From NCBI GenBank assembly GCA_016720075.1, contig JADJXW010000021.1, positions 62,001 through 126,000 on the forward strand: a stretch of 64,000 nucleotides of DNA. Reading direction: 5' to 3'. This DNA comes from Pseudomonadota bacterium. GTDB taxonomy: Bacteria; Pseudomonadota; Gammaproteobacteria; Steroidobacterales; Steroidobacteraceae. Within the stretch, counting starts at the first letter, position 1; each line of letters begins with the position of its first letter. The notes beneath the pieces were generated by a model. That model saw only the letters and a list, made by a program, of their open reading frames with translations. It was not told the DNA's origin and did no database searches. Positions 34,036-43,369 of the stretch are shown in pieces. The translations under genes and the position numbers were made by a program.

Positions 34036-35529
34036 ATGAGCAGCACCGTCAATACCGCCCTGTACATCGGGGGCAAGGAACGCCAGACGGCGGAGAAGAT
34101 GGCCATCGCCGATCCGGCCAAGCCGGGTGTGGTCGTGGGCCATGCCGCTTCGGCATCGGTCCAGGATGTGGCCGATGCGGTAGCCGCTGCCAAGGCGGCC
34201 TACCCGGCGTGGGCGGCCCTGTCGCCTCAGCAGCGCGCCGAGAAGATGAAGGCCGCCATCGAAGGCGTGCCCGATTCACCGAATCCCTTCGCCTCGGAAG
34301 ATGGCGCCATCCTCTCGCAGGAGAACGGCAAGGTGCGCCTGGAAGGCTGGGTCGACGCACTGGTGCTGCAGATCCGCTGGAACCTGGCGCTGATGCATGC
34401 CGATGAGGTCAACGCCGCCAAGGTGCTCAAGCCCGTGCCGGGCCACATTCCCACCGAGACCACCGTCAGCTACCAGCCGCTGGGCGTGTGCTCGATCATC
34501 GTGCCGTTCAACTGGCCCATCGCCATCCTGGGTGCGGCGCTGCCGCATGCGCTGCTGGCCGGAAATACGGTAATCGTAAAGCCGCCCCTCACGGCGCCGC
34601 TGGCCACCACGCGCGTGGTGCAGCGCATCGCCGAGAAGCTGCCCCCGGGCGTGCTGAACGTGGTCACCGGCCCCGATGCCAACATGAAGGCGCTGATCCA
34701 GAACCCGGACATCGCCAAGGTCTGCTTCACGGGCTCCGTGGGCGGCGGCAAGAAGATGATGGAGCTGGCATCGCAGAGCCTCACGCGCGTCACGCTGGAG
34801 CTGGGCGGCAACGACGCGGCCATCCTGCTGAAGGACGCCATCATCGACGACACGCACATGGATCGCCTGTTCGGCGCCATCTTCGACACCACCGGCCAGA
34901 TCTGCATGAACGCCAAGCGCGTGTACGTGCACCGCTCGCGCATGGATGAGGTGGTGGCCGCGCTGTCGGCGCGCCTGCAGAAGACGAAGCTGGGCTACGG
35001 CCTCGACAAGGACACCACGATGGGTCCGCTGCATTCGCCCAACCAGAAGAAGTTCGTCGATGAACTCATCGCCGAGGCCAAGGCCTCCGGCGCCAAGGTG
35101 CTGGAGTTCGGCGAGCTGCCGGGCGGCGACCTGAAGGGCGGCAACTTCGTGCGCCCGGCCATCGTCGTCGATCCCAAGCCCACGCTGCGCGTGGTCACCG
35201 AAGAGCAGTTCGGTCCGGTGATTCCGATCATTCCGTTTGATACGGAACAAGAGGCCATCGCTGCCGCCAACAACACCTGGGCCGGGCTTGCCGGTTCAGT
35301 CTGGACGGCGGACGCCGCCACGGCCAATCGCGTCGGTGGCCAGCTGGTGTGCGGCTACGTGTGGGTGAACGATCACGGCGCCAATCGCCTGGATCTGCGC
35401 GCGCCGTTCGGCGGCATGAAAGCCTCGGGCATCGGTCGCGAGCAGGGCATCGAAGGCATTCGCGCGTTCCAGGACACGAGATCGATCTCGCACCTGGATG
35501 CGGCGGTGCTGGCGTCGATGCATCACTGA
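34036..35529 (+). CDS. NAD(P)-dependent aldehyde dehydrogenase
   Basis: A 497-residue cytoplasmic aldehyde dehydrogenase. The cofactor region VPFNWP, the FTGSVGGGKKMM turn, general base glutamate in VTLELGGNDA (about 256) and catalytic cysteine in TTGQICMNAKR (about 293) are all in place, and the C-terminal PFGGMKASGIGREQG is standard. It oxidises an aldehyde to the acid. Divergence from a LigM-like gene suggests an aromatic aldehyde such as vanillin, but that is inference. A strong terminator follows. Confidence 0.92.
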   Translation: MSSTVNTALYIGGKERQTAEKMAIADPAKPGVVVGHAASASVQDVADAVAAAKAAYPAWAALSPQQRAEKMKAAIEGVPDSPNPFASEDGAILSQENGKVRLEGWVDALVLQIRWNLALMHADEVNAAKVLKPVPGHIPTETTVSYQPLGVCSIIVPFNWPIAILGAALPHALLAGNTVIVKPPLTAPLATTRVVQRIAEKLPPGVLNVVTGPDANMKALIQNPDIAKVCFTGSVGGGKKMMELASQSLTRVTLELGGNDAAILLKDAIIDDTHMDRLFGAIFDTTGQICMNAKRVYVHRSRMDEVVAALSARLQKTKLGYGLDKDTTMGPLHSPNQKKFVDELIAEAKASGAKVLEFGELPGGDLKGGNFVRPAIVVDPKPTLRVVTEEQFGPVIPIIPFDTEQEAIAAANNTWAGLAGSVWTADAATANRVGGQLVCGYVWVNDHGANRLDLRAPFGGMKASGIGREQGIEGIRAFQDTRSISHLDAAVLASMHH

Positions 35530-35562
35530 GCGCTGCGCCCCCGGGCGCTGCTCGCTGGAATG

Positions 35563-35590
35563 AAAAAGCCCCGCCTGAGCGGGGCTTTTT
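35563..35590. terminator. Bidirectional rho-independent terminator
   Basis: AAAAAGCCCCGC-CTGA-GCGGGGCTTTTT is a perfect stem with T-runs on both strands. It sits between the convergent aldehyde dehydrogenase and DUF6152 genes and can end both transcripts. Confidence 0.93.
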
Positions 35591-35610
35591 CGTTGCTGCC
35601 GCTTGCGCGT

Positions 35611-36045
35611 TCAGCGTCCCGCGGCAGCAGCGGCCGCCGCCGCCGGATCTTCCCGTCGCGGCAGGTTGTACATCACCGTGCCATCGGCCAGCTTCACGCT
35701 GACCATGAATCCACCAGGCCGCCCATCCTTCAGCGGATGCACCTGCAGCACCACCTTGTCGCCGGTCTTCAGCGTGCGCTTGCTCCAGCCGTTGCGCGTC
35801 AGGTAGTTCGGGCTCATGCCTTCAAGGCCGTATTCCACCGTGGCTGCGCCGCCGCCTTCCACATCGACCTTGGTCCAGGTGTGCGGATTGGTCCACTGGA
35901 ATTCCTTGATGGTGCCCTTGATCTCCACCGTCTTGGCGAAGTCGAACATCGCGGTGGAATGATGCGCGCCGGCGGGCAGCATGAGTGCGAGCGAGCCGGC
36001 CGCCGCAGCAATGGCCAGGGCCGCGCGATTGTTGAAGGTTTTCAT
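35611..36045 (-). CDS. Secreted DUF6152 family protein, copy 1
   Basis: A 144-residue exported protein: signal peptide (1-27, ending PAGA), mature start AHHSTAMFDFAKTVEIKG, and a small beta-rich domain with EFQWTNPHTWTKVDVE and LTRNGWSKRTLKTGDKV. The tail is eight consecutive alanines then GR. The AHHS start and the TNPH motif define the family; its role is unknown, though metal or small-molecule binding by the histidines is conceivable. Two bases separate it from the upstream WEGDTL-type gene. A second copy is at 46655-47101. Confidence 0.8.
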   Translation of the reverse strand: MKTFNNRAALAIAAAAGSLALMLPAGAHHSTAMFDFAKTVEIKGTIKEFQWTNPHTWTKVDVEGGGAATVEYGLEGMSPNYLTRNGWSKRTLKTGDKVVLQVHPLKDGRPGGFMVSVKLADGTVMYNLPRREDPAAAAAAAAGR

Positions 36046-36047
36046 TG

Positions 36048-36791
36048 CTACTCCAGGTTCAGGCTCGGACGGCCCTTTTCATCGGCGCCATCGCGGTTGT
36101 TTTCAAGGCAGATGTACTCGCGCAGCTCATCGGTGAGGTGCCGGTACGAGGTGGTGATGGTGTAGGGCTCGGCCAGCACCACCGGGTCGGTGAGCGTGGT
36201 CTGAATCTCCATCCAGTCCGGGCTCACGCGCCGGATGCGCTCGACGACTCGCAACTGGTCGCTGTGCGGCACGCCGCTGGCGATCTGCGTGGAGGTGGTG
36301 AACCCCACCGAGTCGATGACCAGCGTGTCACCTTCCCAGTGGCCGATGGAATGACCCATGTAGGTCAGGTCCGGATCCTCCGGATGCTTGCGGCCGTCGG
36401 TATGAACCGTGCGGAACTGCATGTACGCCTCGATCAGCATCACGACCTTGCCGGGCTGGTAGAGGAATTCGATGGGGTAAGGCTGCGTCATGATGCCGGG
36501 CAATCCCGGCGGCACGCAGTTGGCCGCTTCGCTCTGCACGTTCTCGCCCTGCTTCTGCGCGGCGCGGAAGGCATCGAGTTTCTTCTGGTATTCCGGCGTC
36601 AGCTTCATCTGCGGCCGTGGCGTGCGGATGCCGCGCTTGTTGGCCCAGTCCACCTCCCAGATGCCGGTCCAGTCCGGCTGGCTCGCCAGCTGCGTCCATT
36701 GCGCGGCGCGCGAGGGCTGCGCGCCCTGCACGGCGGCGGCAGCGCCGAGTGCGGCAAGCACGGCGGCTGCAATTCCAGTTCTGATGTTCAC
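36048..36791 (-). CDS. Secreted WEGDTL-motif protein of unknown function, copy 1
   Basis: A 247-residue exported protein (signal peptide about 1-22, ending VQGA). Shared with the proteins at 45790 and 47112 are DGRKHP, SIGHWEGDTLVIDSVGF, a following ERIRRVS helix, a beta strand with YTITTSY, and a C-terminal Cys-Glu-Asn-Asn stretch (CLENNRDG). No function is known to me. The GTG at 36791 is chosen because GGGGGA precedes it at a good distance; an upstream ATG lacks such a site and would disrupt the signal peptide. Confidence 0.75.
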   Translation of the reverse strand: MNIRTGIAAAVLAALGAAAAVQGAQPSRAAQWTQLASQPDWTGIWEVDWANKRGIRTPRPQMKLTPEYQKKLDAFRAAQKQGENVQSEAANCVPPGLPGIMTQPYPIEFLYQPGKVVMLIEAYMQFRTVHTDGRKHPEDPDLTYMGHSIGHWEGDTLVIDSVGFTTSTQIASGVPHSDQLRVVERIRRVSPDWMEIQTTLTDPVVLAEPYTITTSYRHLTDELREYICLENNRDGADEKGRPSLNLE

Positions 36792-36838
36792 GTGAGGTTC
36801 CCCCGGGAGTTGTGCCCCTGGCACCGGATTCTAGCAGT

Positions 36839-36870
36839 GAAAAAAAGGGGCAGGCATCGCTGCCTGCCCC
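36839..36870 (-). terminator. Rho-independent terminator after TonB receptor 2
   Basis: On the minus strand GGGGCAGGCA-GCGA-TGCCTGCCCC is a perfect 10-bp stem followed by a run of T's. It lies 27 bases beyond the receptor stop and separates it from the WEGDTL/DUF6152 pair. Confidence 0.95.
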
Positions 36871-36897
36871 ATTCATTGCACCGTCTTCAGTCGAGCG

Positions 36898-39800
36898 TCA
36901 GAACTTGTACTCCGCACCCACCACATAACGGCGACCGAGCACGTCACCGAGCACGCCGTTGCCAAAGCCCGTGCGACCGCCCTGCGTCGGGAAGATCGGC
37001 GGTACTTTGTCGAACAGGTTGGTGATCGTCGAGTACACGCGCAGGCCTTCCACCTGCGGCGCCTGGTACCCCACCGTGAGGTCGGTGGTGTAGACGCCGC
37101 CAACGGAGTTGTCATCCACCGTGCTGGTGAATGGAGCACCGCTGACTGCGCGCACCGTGCTCTCCTCGAACAGGCGGTTGATCTTCCGACCACCCGTGTA
37201 GCGTTCCACGATCGTCACCGACAGCGGACCGTTGCGGTAACCCAGGATCGCGGTTGCCGCATCGGGCGTGGTCGAGAGATTGTTGATCGTCGCGCCGCGA
37301 GTCTGCACGCCACCGGCACCCAGCAGCGTCGGCGGCTGCTGCAGGACCGTCGTGTAGTGCGTTCCAAACACGCGCACCGAGATCGACTCCGGACCGCCGC
37401 CGAACAGGGTCAGCGACTTGCGATAGCCCAGTTCGGCATCGAAGCCCCGGTAGATTTCCTTGTTCAGGTTGAGGAAGAAGTTGTTGATCTGGACGATCTC
37501 ACCCAGCGGATTCTGGACCGTGTTGGTGTTGCGGATCACGTACTGGCAGATCGCCAGGTCGCCCGCATTGCACTGGTCCACGATGTTCTGCCCACCCAGC
37601 TGCGCGATCGCACCCTTGATCACGACTTCGTACCAGTCCAGCGAAGCCTGGAAGCCCTCGAGGAAGGCGGGCTGGAACACGATGCCCGCCGTCGTCGTAT
37701 CGGCCTTTTCGGGCTTCAGGTCGGGGTTGCCGCCCGAGAAGCCGATAACCGAATACGGGATGCCAGTGCCCGGGGGCAGACGCGAGTTGCGGTCCGTCGC
37801 GTTGATGCCGCCCAGGGTCGAGTCGAAACGGTCACGCAGGTTGGGCGCGCGCACGTCGCGCGAACGGGTGGCCCGCACACGCAGCTGGTCGTTGACCTCC
37901 CAGTTCAGGCCCACCTTCCAGGCCCAGATCTGGCCGGCGCCTTCGTAGTCGGCCCATCGCACCGCGAGGTTGGTATCCAGGCGCTCGACCATCGGCAGCT
38001 TGGCCAGCGTCGGAACCTGGAATTCGGTGAAGGCTTCCTTCACCGAATCCCGGCCTTCGATGAACCGCTGGCTCGAGAACAGCAGCGAGCTGGAATTGCT
38101 GGCGCCGCAGAAGCCGCCGGCTGCGAAGCGCAGTCCCGGCACGCCACCGGCCACCGGCGTGGCCTGGGCCGTGCAGCCGTACTGCGGAATGATGCCGCGG
38201 GTGTCGTTGCCGGGATAGATGTCCCGCAGCAACCGGCCATCGGCCAGCGCCGGGAATTCGTCCGCCGGATTCGGCGTGCCCTGGTCGAACTTGTCACGGC
38301 GCCAGTTCGCGCCCACGGCGGCGGAGATATCCCCGGCCGGCAGACCAATGCCGAGACGGCCTGAACCGGTGACCTCGAACAGATCCTGCCGGACGGTGGC
38401 ATAGGCGTGCTTGTAGCCCTGGTGGATGTACGCGGCGCCCTGCGCCGACAGCGTTTCATTGCCACCGAACAGGTTCACGGGAATGCAGTCCTTCCAGTAG
38501 CCGTTCGGATCGAACTGCGGCAGCGAGGCACGGCAGACGATCTTGCCCTGCGGATCCCTGACCGCATCCATCGCCACCTGCAGGCGGTCGACGCGCGGCA
38601 CATTGTAGGCGTCGTACAGCTGGTCGTTGCGGCCGTGCTGCACGTAGGCATCGACCTTCCAGTCGCCCACCTTCGTGGTCAGGCCCGCGGTGTAGCTGGC
38701 CAGCTTGTTGCCGGTATCGAGCTTGGATCCACCACCGGCATCGGTGGGCAGCGAGGGCATGAAGATCGTGGCGGTGACCCACCTTGCGCCGCCATCCGCG
38801 ATGACGGCGGCACCGGGCGTGCTCGAGCCAAACTGGGTGATCAGGGCGGACGCGGCCGCGGCAGGTAGGCATTGTCCGCATAGATGCGGGACTGCCACGC
38901 CTGCACGAGGGGCACGTTCTGCCAGCGCACGACCTGGTGGTTCGAGGCCCAGATACCCTGCACGTACAATTCGGTGTTGTCATTCAGGTCGAATCCGACG
39001 CGACCGAAACCGGTGCTGCCCTTGTATCCGGCCTGCAGCGAGTTGTCCTGGTACATCTGCGTCAGGTCGAGGCTGGGCAGCGACTGGCAGTTGCAACCGC
39101 CATTCAGCCTGCCGACGCCATAGAAAGGCATCTTGCTGAACTGCTGTCCCGAGCCATCGAACACCAGGCGATCGAGCGCATTGCCGGCAGCCGCGTTGAA
39201 CTGGATCGTGGTGCCGAAGTCCGTCGGCACCACGTTTGGCGCCGTGAGCAGCGCGGGTCCGGTCGCGCTGGGATTGGTGACGTAACCCCAGTGCTTCAGG
39301 TACGAGCGCTTCTGGTTCGTCGACTCGACGCCCTCGATCCTGTCCAGCTGATTGTGGCTCCACGAACCGATGACATGCAGCCGGTTGTCCATGAACGAAT
39401 GGCCGACGGCGATGCCGTATTCCTTGTTGCCGCCATCGTTGCGGAAGGTCTCGCCCATCTGAGCCTTGAGTTCCACGCCCTCGAACTTGGTATCGAGGAT
39501 GAAGTTGGTGACGCCGGCCACGGCATCGGTGCCATAGCTGGCCGAGGCGCCGCCGGTGACGGTCTCGACGTTCCTGAACAGCATGCTGGGCAGGATGTTC
39601 ACGTCCACGCTGCCGAAACGGTTGGTGGCCACCAGGCGGCGACCGTCGAGCAGGGTCAGCGTGCGGTTGGCACCGATGCCGTGCATGTTGACGTTGGCGC
39701 CGCCGGAATTCTGGCCGCCCAGCGACTGGTTGGCGTTGGAGTTGTTGCGGAACACCGGCAACGCATTCAGGCTGTCGATGATCTGGTTGGGTCCGAGGGA

Positions 39801-39983
39801 CTCCATTTCCTCTGCCAACACCGACGTCACGGGCGTAGGTGTAGACATGCCGGGCGCAAGAGTAATGCGCGAACCGGTCACCTGCACTTCTTCGAGTTCT
39901 TCACCTTCTGCAGCAAAACCAGCCTGGACACCGGCAAGAGCCAGCGCCACGGCCGCAGCAATGCGGACGTTAACCGTCTTCAT
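36898..39983 (-). pseudogene. Large TonB-dependent receptor with a -1 frameshift
   Basis: Outer-membrane receptor of about 1028 residues if corrected. Signal peptide (1-24), TonB box ELEEVQVTGSRI, plug domain (LDGRRLVATNRFGSVDVN, ETVTGGASASYGTDAVAG) and a long barrel ending RRYVVGAEYKF. From 39983 the frame reads to SRIYADNAYLP and then terminates. The continuation AAAASALITQFGSS lies in the next frame down to 36898. One missing base at about 38858-38864 (GC-rich CCGCGGCCGCG on the minus strand) explains it. Error or true lesion cannot be separated here. Receptors of this size in related bacteria import oligosaccharides, peptides or aromatic conjugates. Confidence 0.85.
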
Positions 39984-40080
39984 ACTAATCCCCCCTTTCT
40001 ACTTTATGAGACCAACCAATTCGCGGGACCTGTCGGTGATTCCCGCCATCAATCAAAACCTGTCTATTGAACCGCGCACA

Positions 40081-41991
40081 TCAGTTGTTGATGCTCATCG
40101 GATCGTATCCCGGCATGCACACATCGACGATGCACAGCGATTCGAGCGTGCGGCCTTCGGGCGGCGCCTTGAGACCGGCCTTCAGCATCGCCTCGCGCAG
40201 CACCCTGGCGGTTTCCGGATGCGGAATCGCCGACTGCACGCCAACGCGCACGAGACCATCGGCGTAGTCGATCGGCAGCCAGGTGCGCGTGGACAGCTCG
40301 GGGCTGCCGCGATTGTCGGTGTTGCCGAAATCGCGCACATCCATCCGGGCGCCCGCCGCCAACAGCACTTTCACCACTTCCGTCGCGCCCTTGTGTGCGG
40401 CGCCGTGCAGCGCGACGCGACCGGTGTCGGCCTGGAAGTTCGGATTGATGCCGAGCGACAGTAGGTACTTCACGGACTCCAGCGTCTGCGCGGGAGAATG
40501 CTCCCGGCTGACGCCCTCCACCCAGCCGATGCCGGCGGCCACCGCCAGCGGCGTCACGCCGAGCTTGGTGTTGATCTTCGGATCGGCGCCACGGGCAACC
40601 AGCAGCTTCAGCAATTCGATGTCGCCCGACTGCGCCGCGCGCAGGAACGCGGTGGCGCCGTTCTCGTTCAGCCACTGGTTGGTGAACACCGTGCGCGTTT
40701 CAGTGCTCTCGGTGACGCGCGCATTCACATCGGCGCCCTTGTCGAGCAGGTACGTGATGTATGCGAGGCTGTCCATGTCGGCCGTGCGCGTCGGGTAGTC
40801 GCCGCCTTCGATGTTGCGGTTGTCGGTAGCCAGGTACAGCGGCGTCCATCCGCCCTTGTTGGCCAGGTTCACGTTCGCGCCGCGCTCGATGAGGAATTTC
40901 CCCATCTGGTAGTTCTGGTTCTGCGTGGCAGCCAGCAGCGGGCTCCAGCCGTAGCGGGTCGTCTGGTTCACGTCGGCGCCGCCTTCCAGCAGCACTCGCG
41001 CGGCGTCGATGCTGCCGGTGCGCGCCGCGTAGACCAGCGCGGTCAATTCACCGCCATCCGGTTCGCGCGGCGGTGGCCTGCGGCCACGACCGGTGTCCAC
41101 CGGAACAGGATCGCCATTGGCATCGAGGACCAGGTTGCCGTCAGCGTCCACCTGGAAGGCCACCACTTCTCCACCCACGCCAGCGCCGGCATTGCCGCCA
41201 GCGCCCGTCACGGTGACGAAGCCCAGGCCGCGACGCTCGATGCCCTTGCACAGGTCCGCATCGGGAATCTTCTTCTGGCTGGCGCCCATCAGCAGCTCGC
41301 GCTGCGCCCGCACCTGCGCCAGGTCGGGATTCTTCGCCTCGCACAGCACCGCGATGGCCTGCTGGCGCACGGCGCGGCGGGGATCCTCGGAATTGCCCAG
41401 CGCCGCCGAGCGCCCATCGCGCATCACCGGCTTGGACACGGCCGCCACCTTGGCGCCATGCCGGATCAGTTCCTTCATCACGTCGGCGTGGCCCTGGTCG
41501 GCAGCCTGCATCAACGCGTTGGTGCCGCGTGCCGTTTCACTGGCATTCACGTCGGCGCCGCGTTCAAGCAGCGCGCGCACCGCGTCGACCTGGCCCGAGC
41601 GGGCGGCCAGCATCAGCGGGCGGCGGCCGAGCGGCAGAGGCTCGTTGGCATCGGCACCGCCCGCGAGCAGGGCCCGGATGACCGCGGCATCGCCGCGCGT
41701 GGCTGCCAGCCACAGTGGCGTCGAGCCATTGTGATTGGCAAGTCCGGGCTTGGCCCCGGCCTTCAGCAGCATTTCGGCAAGTGCCGCGTCGCCGCGATAG
41801 GCGGCCCACTGCAGCGCAGTGGCGCCGTCGGGCTGCTGCGCATTCACGTCGGCGCCGCTTTTCAGCAGGCGCTCGATTTCCGTCTTGTTGCCCCGGCTTG
41901 CGGCGTCGGCGATGTCGGCCTGCGCGAACGCGGCGCCGGCCAGCGCCGACAGCAGCACCAGGGAAAGGGTCCTCAATACAAGGCTGCGCAC
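40081..41991 (-). CDS. Secreted ankyrin-repeat protein
   Basis: About 636 residues: a signal peptide (MRSLVLRTLSLVLLSALAG, ending AFAQA) and at least eleven ankyrin repeats in two blocks (about 25-170 and 310-590), each with the TPL.. AA.. G and GAD turns. The linker (about 190-300) contains a glycine-rich stretch and a charged region. Ankyrin repeats bind proteins; here the target is periplasmic or outside. GTG at 41991 has GGGA 9 bases upstream; an alternative GTG at 42015 overlaps the DUF1552 stop but has no ribosome-binding site. Last gene of the seven-gene secreted-protein operon. Confidence 0.85.
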   Translation of the reverse strand: MRSLVLRTLSLVLLSALAGAAFAQADIADAASRGNKTEIERLLKSGADVNAQQPDGATALQWAAYRGDAALAEMLLKAGAKPGLANHNGSTPLWLAATRGDAAVIRALLAGGADANEPLPLGRRPLMLAARSGQVDAVRALLERGADVNASETARGTNALMQAADQGHADVMKELIRHGAKVAAVSKPVMRDGRSAALGNSEDPRRAVRQQAIAVLCEAKNPDLAQVRAQRELLMGASQKKIPDADLCKGIERRGLGFVTVTGAGGNAGAGVGGEVVAFQVDADGNLVLDANGDPVPVDTGRGRRPPPREPDGGELTALVYAARTGSIDAARVLLEGGADVNQTTRYGWSPLLAATQNQNYQMGKFLIERGANVNLANKGGWTPLYLATDNRNIEGGDYPTRTADMDSLAYITYLLDKGADVNARVTESTETRTVFTNQWLNENGATAFLRAAQSGDIELLKLLVARGADPKINTKLGVTPLAVAAGIGWVEGVSREHSPAQTLESVKYLLSLGINPNFQADTGRVALHGAAHKGATEVVKVLLAAGARMDVRDFGNTDNRGSPELSTRTWLPIDYADGLVRVGVQSAIPHPETARVLREAMLKAGLKAPPEGRTLESLCIVDVCMPGYDPMSINN

Positions 41992-42011
41992 GATGTTTGT
42001 TCCCGGGCCCG

Positions 42012-43364
42012 TCACACGAGACCGGACAGGTGTCCGGTGCTGTCGCCAAGGCTGTCACGGTGGATGTCGAACTGGTCGAGCACGCTCAGCAGCAGGTTGC
42101 CGGTGGGCACCTGCTTGGTCGGATACGCCAGGTGGCGACCGCCCTTGAGCTTGCCGCTGTTGCCGCCGATCAGGATGTGCGGCACGTCGTAATGCACGTG
42201 CTGGTTCGGATTGCCCATGTTGCTGCCGTACATCAGCAGCGAGTGATCGAGCAGCGAACCATCGCCATCGTTGGTGTTGGCCAGCTTCTCGACGAAGTAG
42301 GCCAGCATCTTCACGTGGTACTGGTTGATCTTCGAGAGCTGGTTGATCAGGTTCGGGTCTTCGCCGTGGTGCGAACCACCATGGAAACCCAGCGTCGGCG
42401 ACGCGCTTTCCGGATAGACGCGGCCGGTCAGATCGCGCGCGAAGAGCATGGTGCCCACGCGGGTGATGTCGGCCTGGTAACCCAGCACCAGCAGGTCGAA
42501 CATGATCTTGATGTGCTGGTCGAACGACTGCGGAATGCCCGGCGGCACCGCGAAATCCTCGGGCGCGGCTGCGGTGGCGCTGGCGGCAATCTGCAGCCGA
42601 CGCTCGATCTCGCGCACGTTCTCGGTGAAGGCATCCAGGCGCGCCTTGTCCGCCGCGCTGATCTCGCTGCGCACGCCCTTGATCTTGTCGTTGACCGAAT
42701 CGAGGATGCTCTGGTTGCGCTGGCGACGCAGCACGCGTTGCTCGGCCGTGCTGCCGCTGCCGAACATGCGCTCGAACACCACCTGCGGGTTCAGCTCCAT
42801 CGGCAATGGCGTGGTGGGCGATGCCCAGGCGATCGTGTTGGTATAGACGCAGCTGTAGCCTTCGCCGCAGTTGCTCGAACCCGAGCCCGGGTCTTCCACC
42901 GAAATTTCCACCGACGGCAGCAGCGTTTCCTGCCCGTACTTGGCGGCGATGATCTGGTCGATGGTCTGGCCGGCGTAGACGTCGGCGCCGGCGGTCTTGC
43001 GCGGCTTCTGCGCGCACAGGAACGCGGCCGCGACCCAGTGGTCGGCGCCGGTTTCACCCGGAGGCGGCTCGGACGAGCGCGAATGCAGGCCAGTCAGGAT
43101 GTTCAGGTGCTTGCGGAACGGCTCCATCGGCTTCCAGATGAACGGCAGTTCATCCTGCAGCGCGCCAACCTTCTCCGGAATCCAGTAGCCCGGCGCCGCG
43201 CCGTGCGGCACGAAGCCGCCGAAGAAACGCGGCGGCGTCTTGGCCGGGGACTTCGCCTGCGCCGTGAATGCCGGGATCATCGCATCCAGCAGTGGCAGGG
43301 CGAGCGCGGTGCCGGCACCGCGCAGCAGCGTGCGACGGCTGATGTGCTTCTTCGTGATGAACAT
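42012..43364 (-). CDS. DUF1552 protein, Tat-exported
   Basis: A 450-residue DUF1552 family protein with a twin-arginine signal (SRRTLLRGAGTALALPLL, about 9-27). The mature part has HGAAPGYWIPEKVGAL, LTGLHSRS, DHWVAAAFL and the DHSLLMYGSNMGNPNQHVH region, which resembles the metal site of alkaline-phosphatase-like hydrolases. No activity has been established. It lies 5 bases after the DUF1592 gene, the usual partner of DUF1552 in planctomycetes and other bacteria, so the two probably work together. Confidence 0.9.
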   Translation of the reverse strand: MFITKKHISRRTLLRGAGTALALPLLDAMIPAFTAQAKSPAKTPPRFFGGFVPHGAAPGYWIPEKVGALQDELPFIWKPMEPFRKHLNILTGLHSRSSEPPPGETGADHWVAAAFLCAQKPRKTAGADVYAGQTIDQIIAAKYGQETLLPSVEISVEDPGSGSSNCGEGYSCVYTNTIAWASPTTPLPMELNPQVVFERMFGSGSTAEQRVLRRQRNQSILDSVNDKIKGVRSEISAADKARLDAFTENVREIERRLQIAASATAAAPEDFAVPPGIPQSFDQHIKIMFDLLVLGYQADITRVGTMLFARDLTGRVYPESASPTLGFHGGSHHGEDPNLINQLSKINQYHVKMLAYFVEKLANTNDGDGSLLDHSLLMYGSNMGNPNQHVHYDVPHILIGGNSGKLKGGRHLAYPTKQVPTGNLLLSVLDQFDIHRDSLGDSTGHLSGLV

Positions 43365-43369
43365 AGCTT

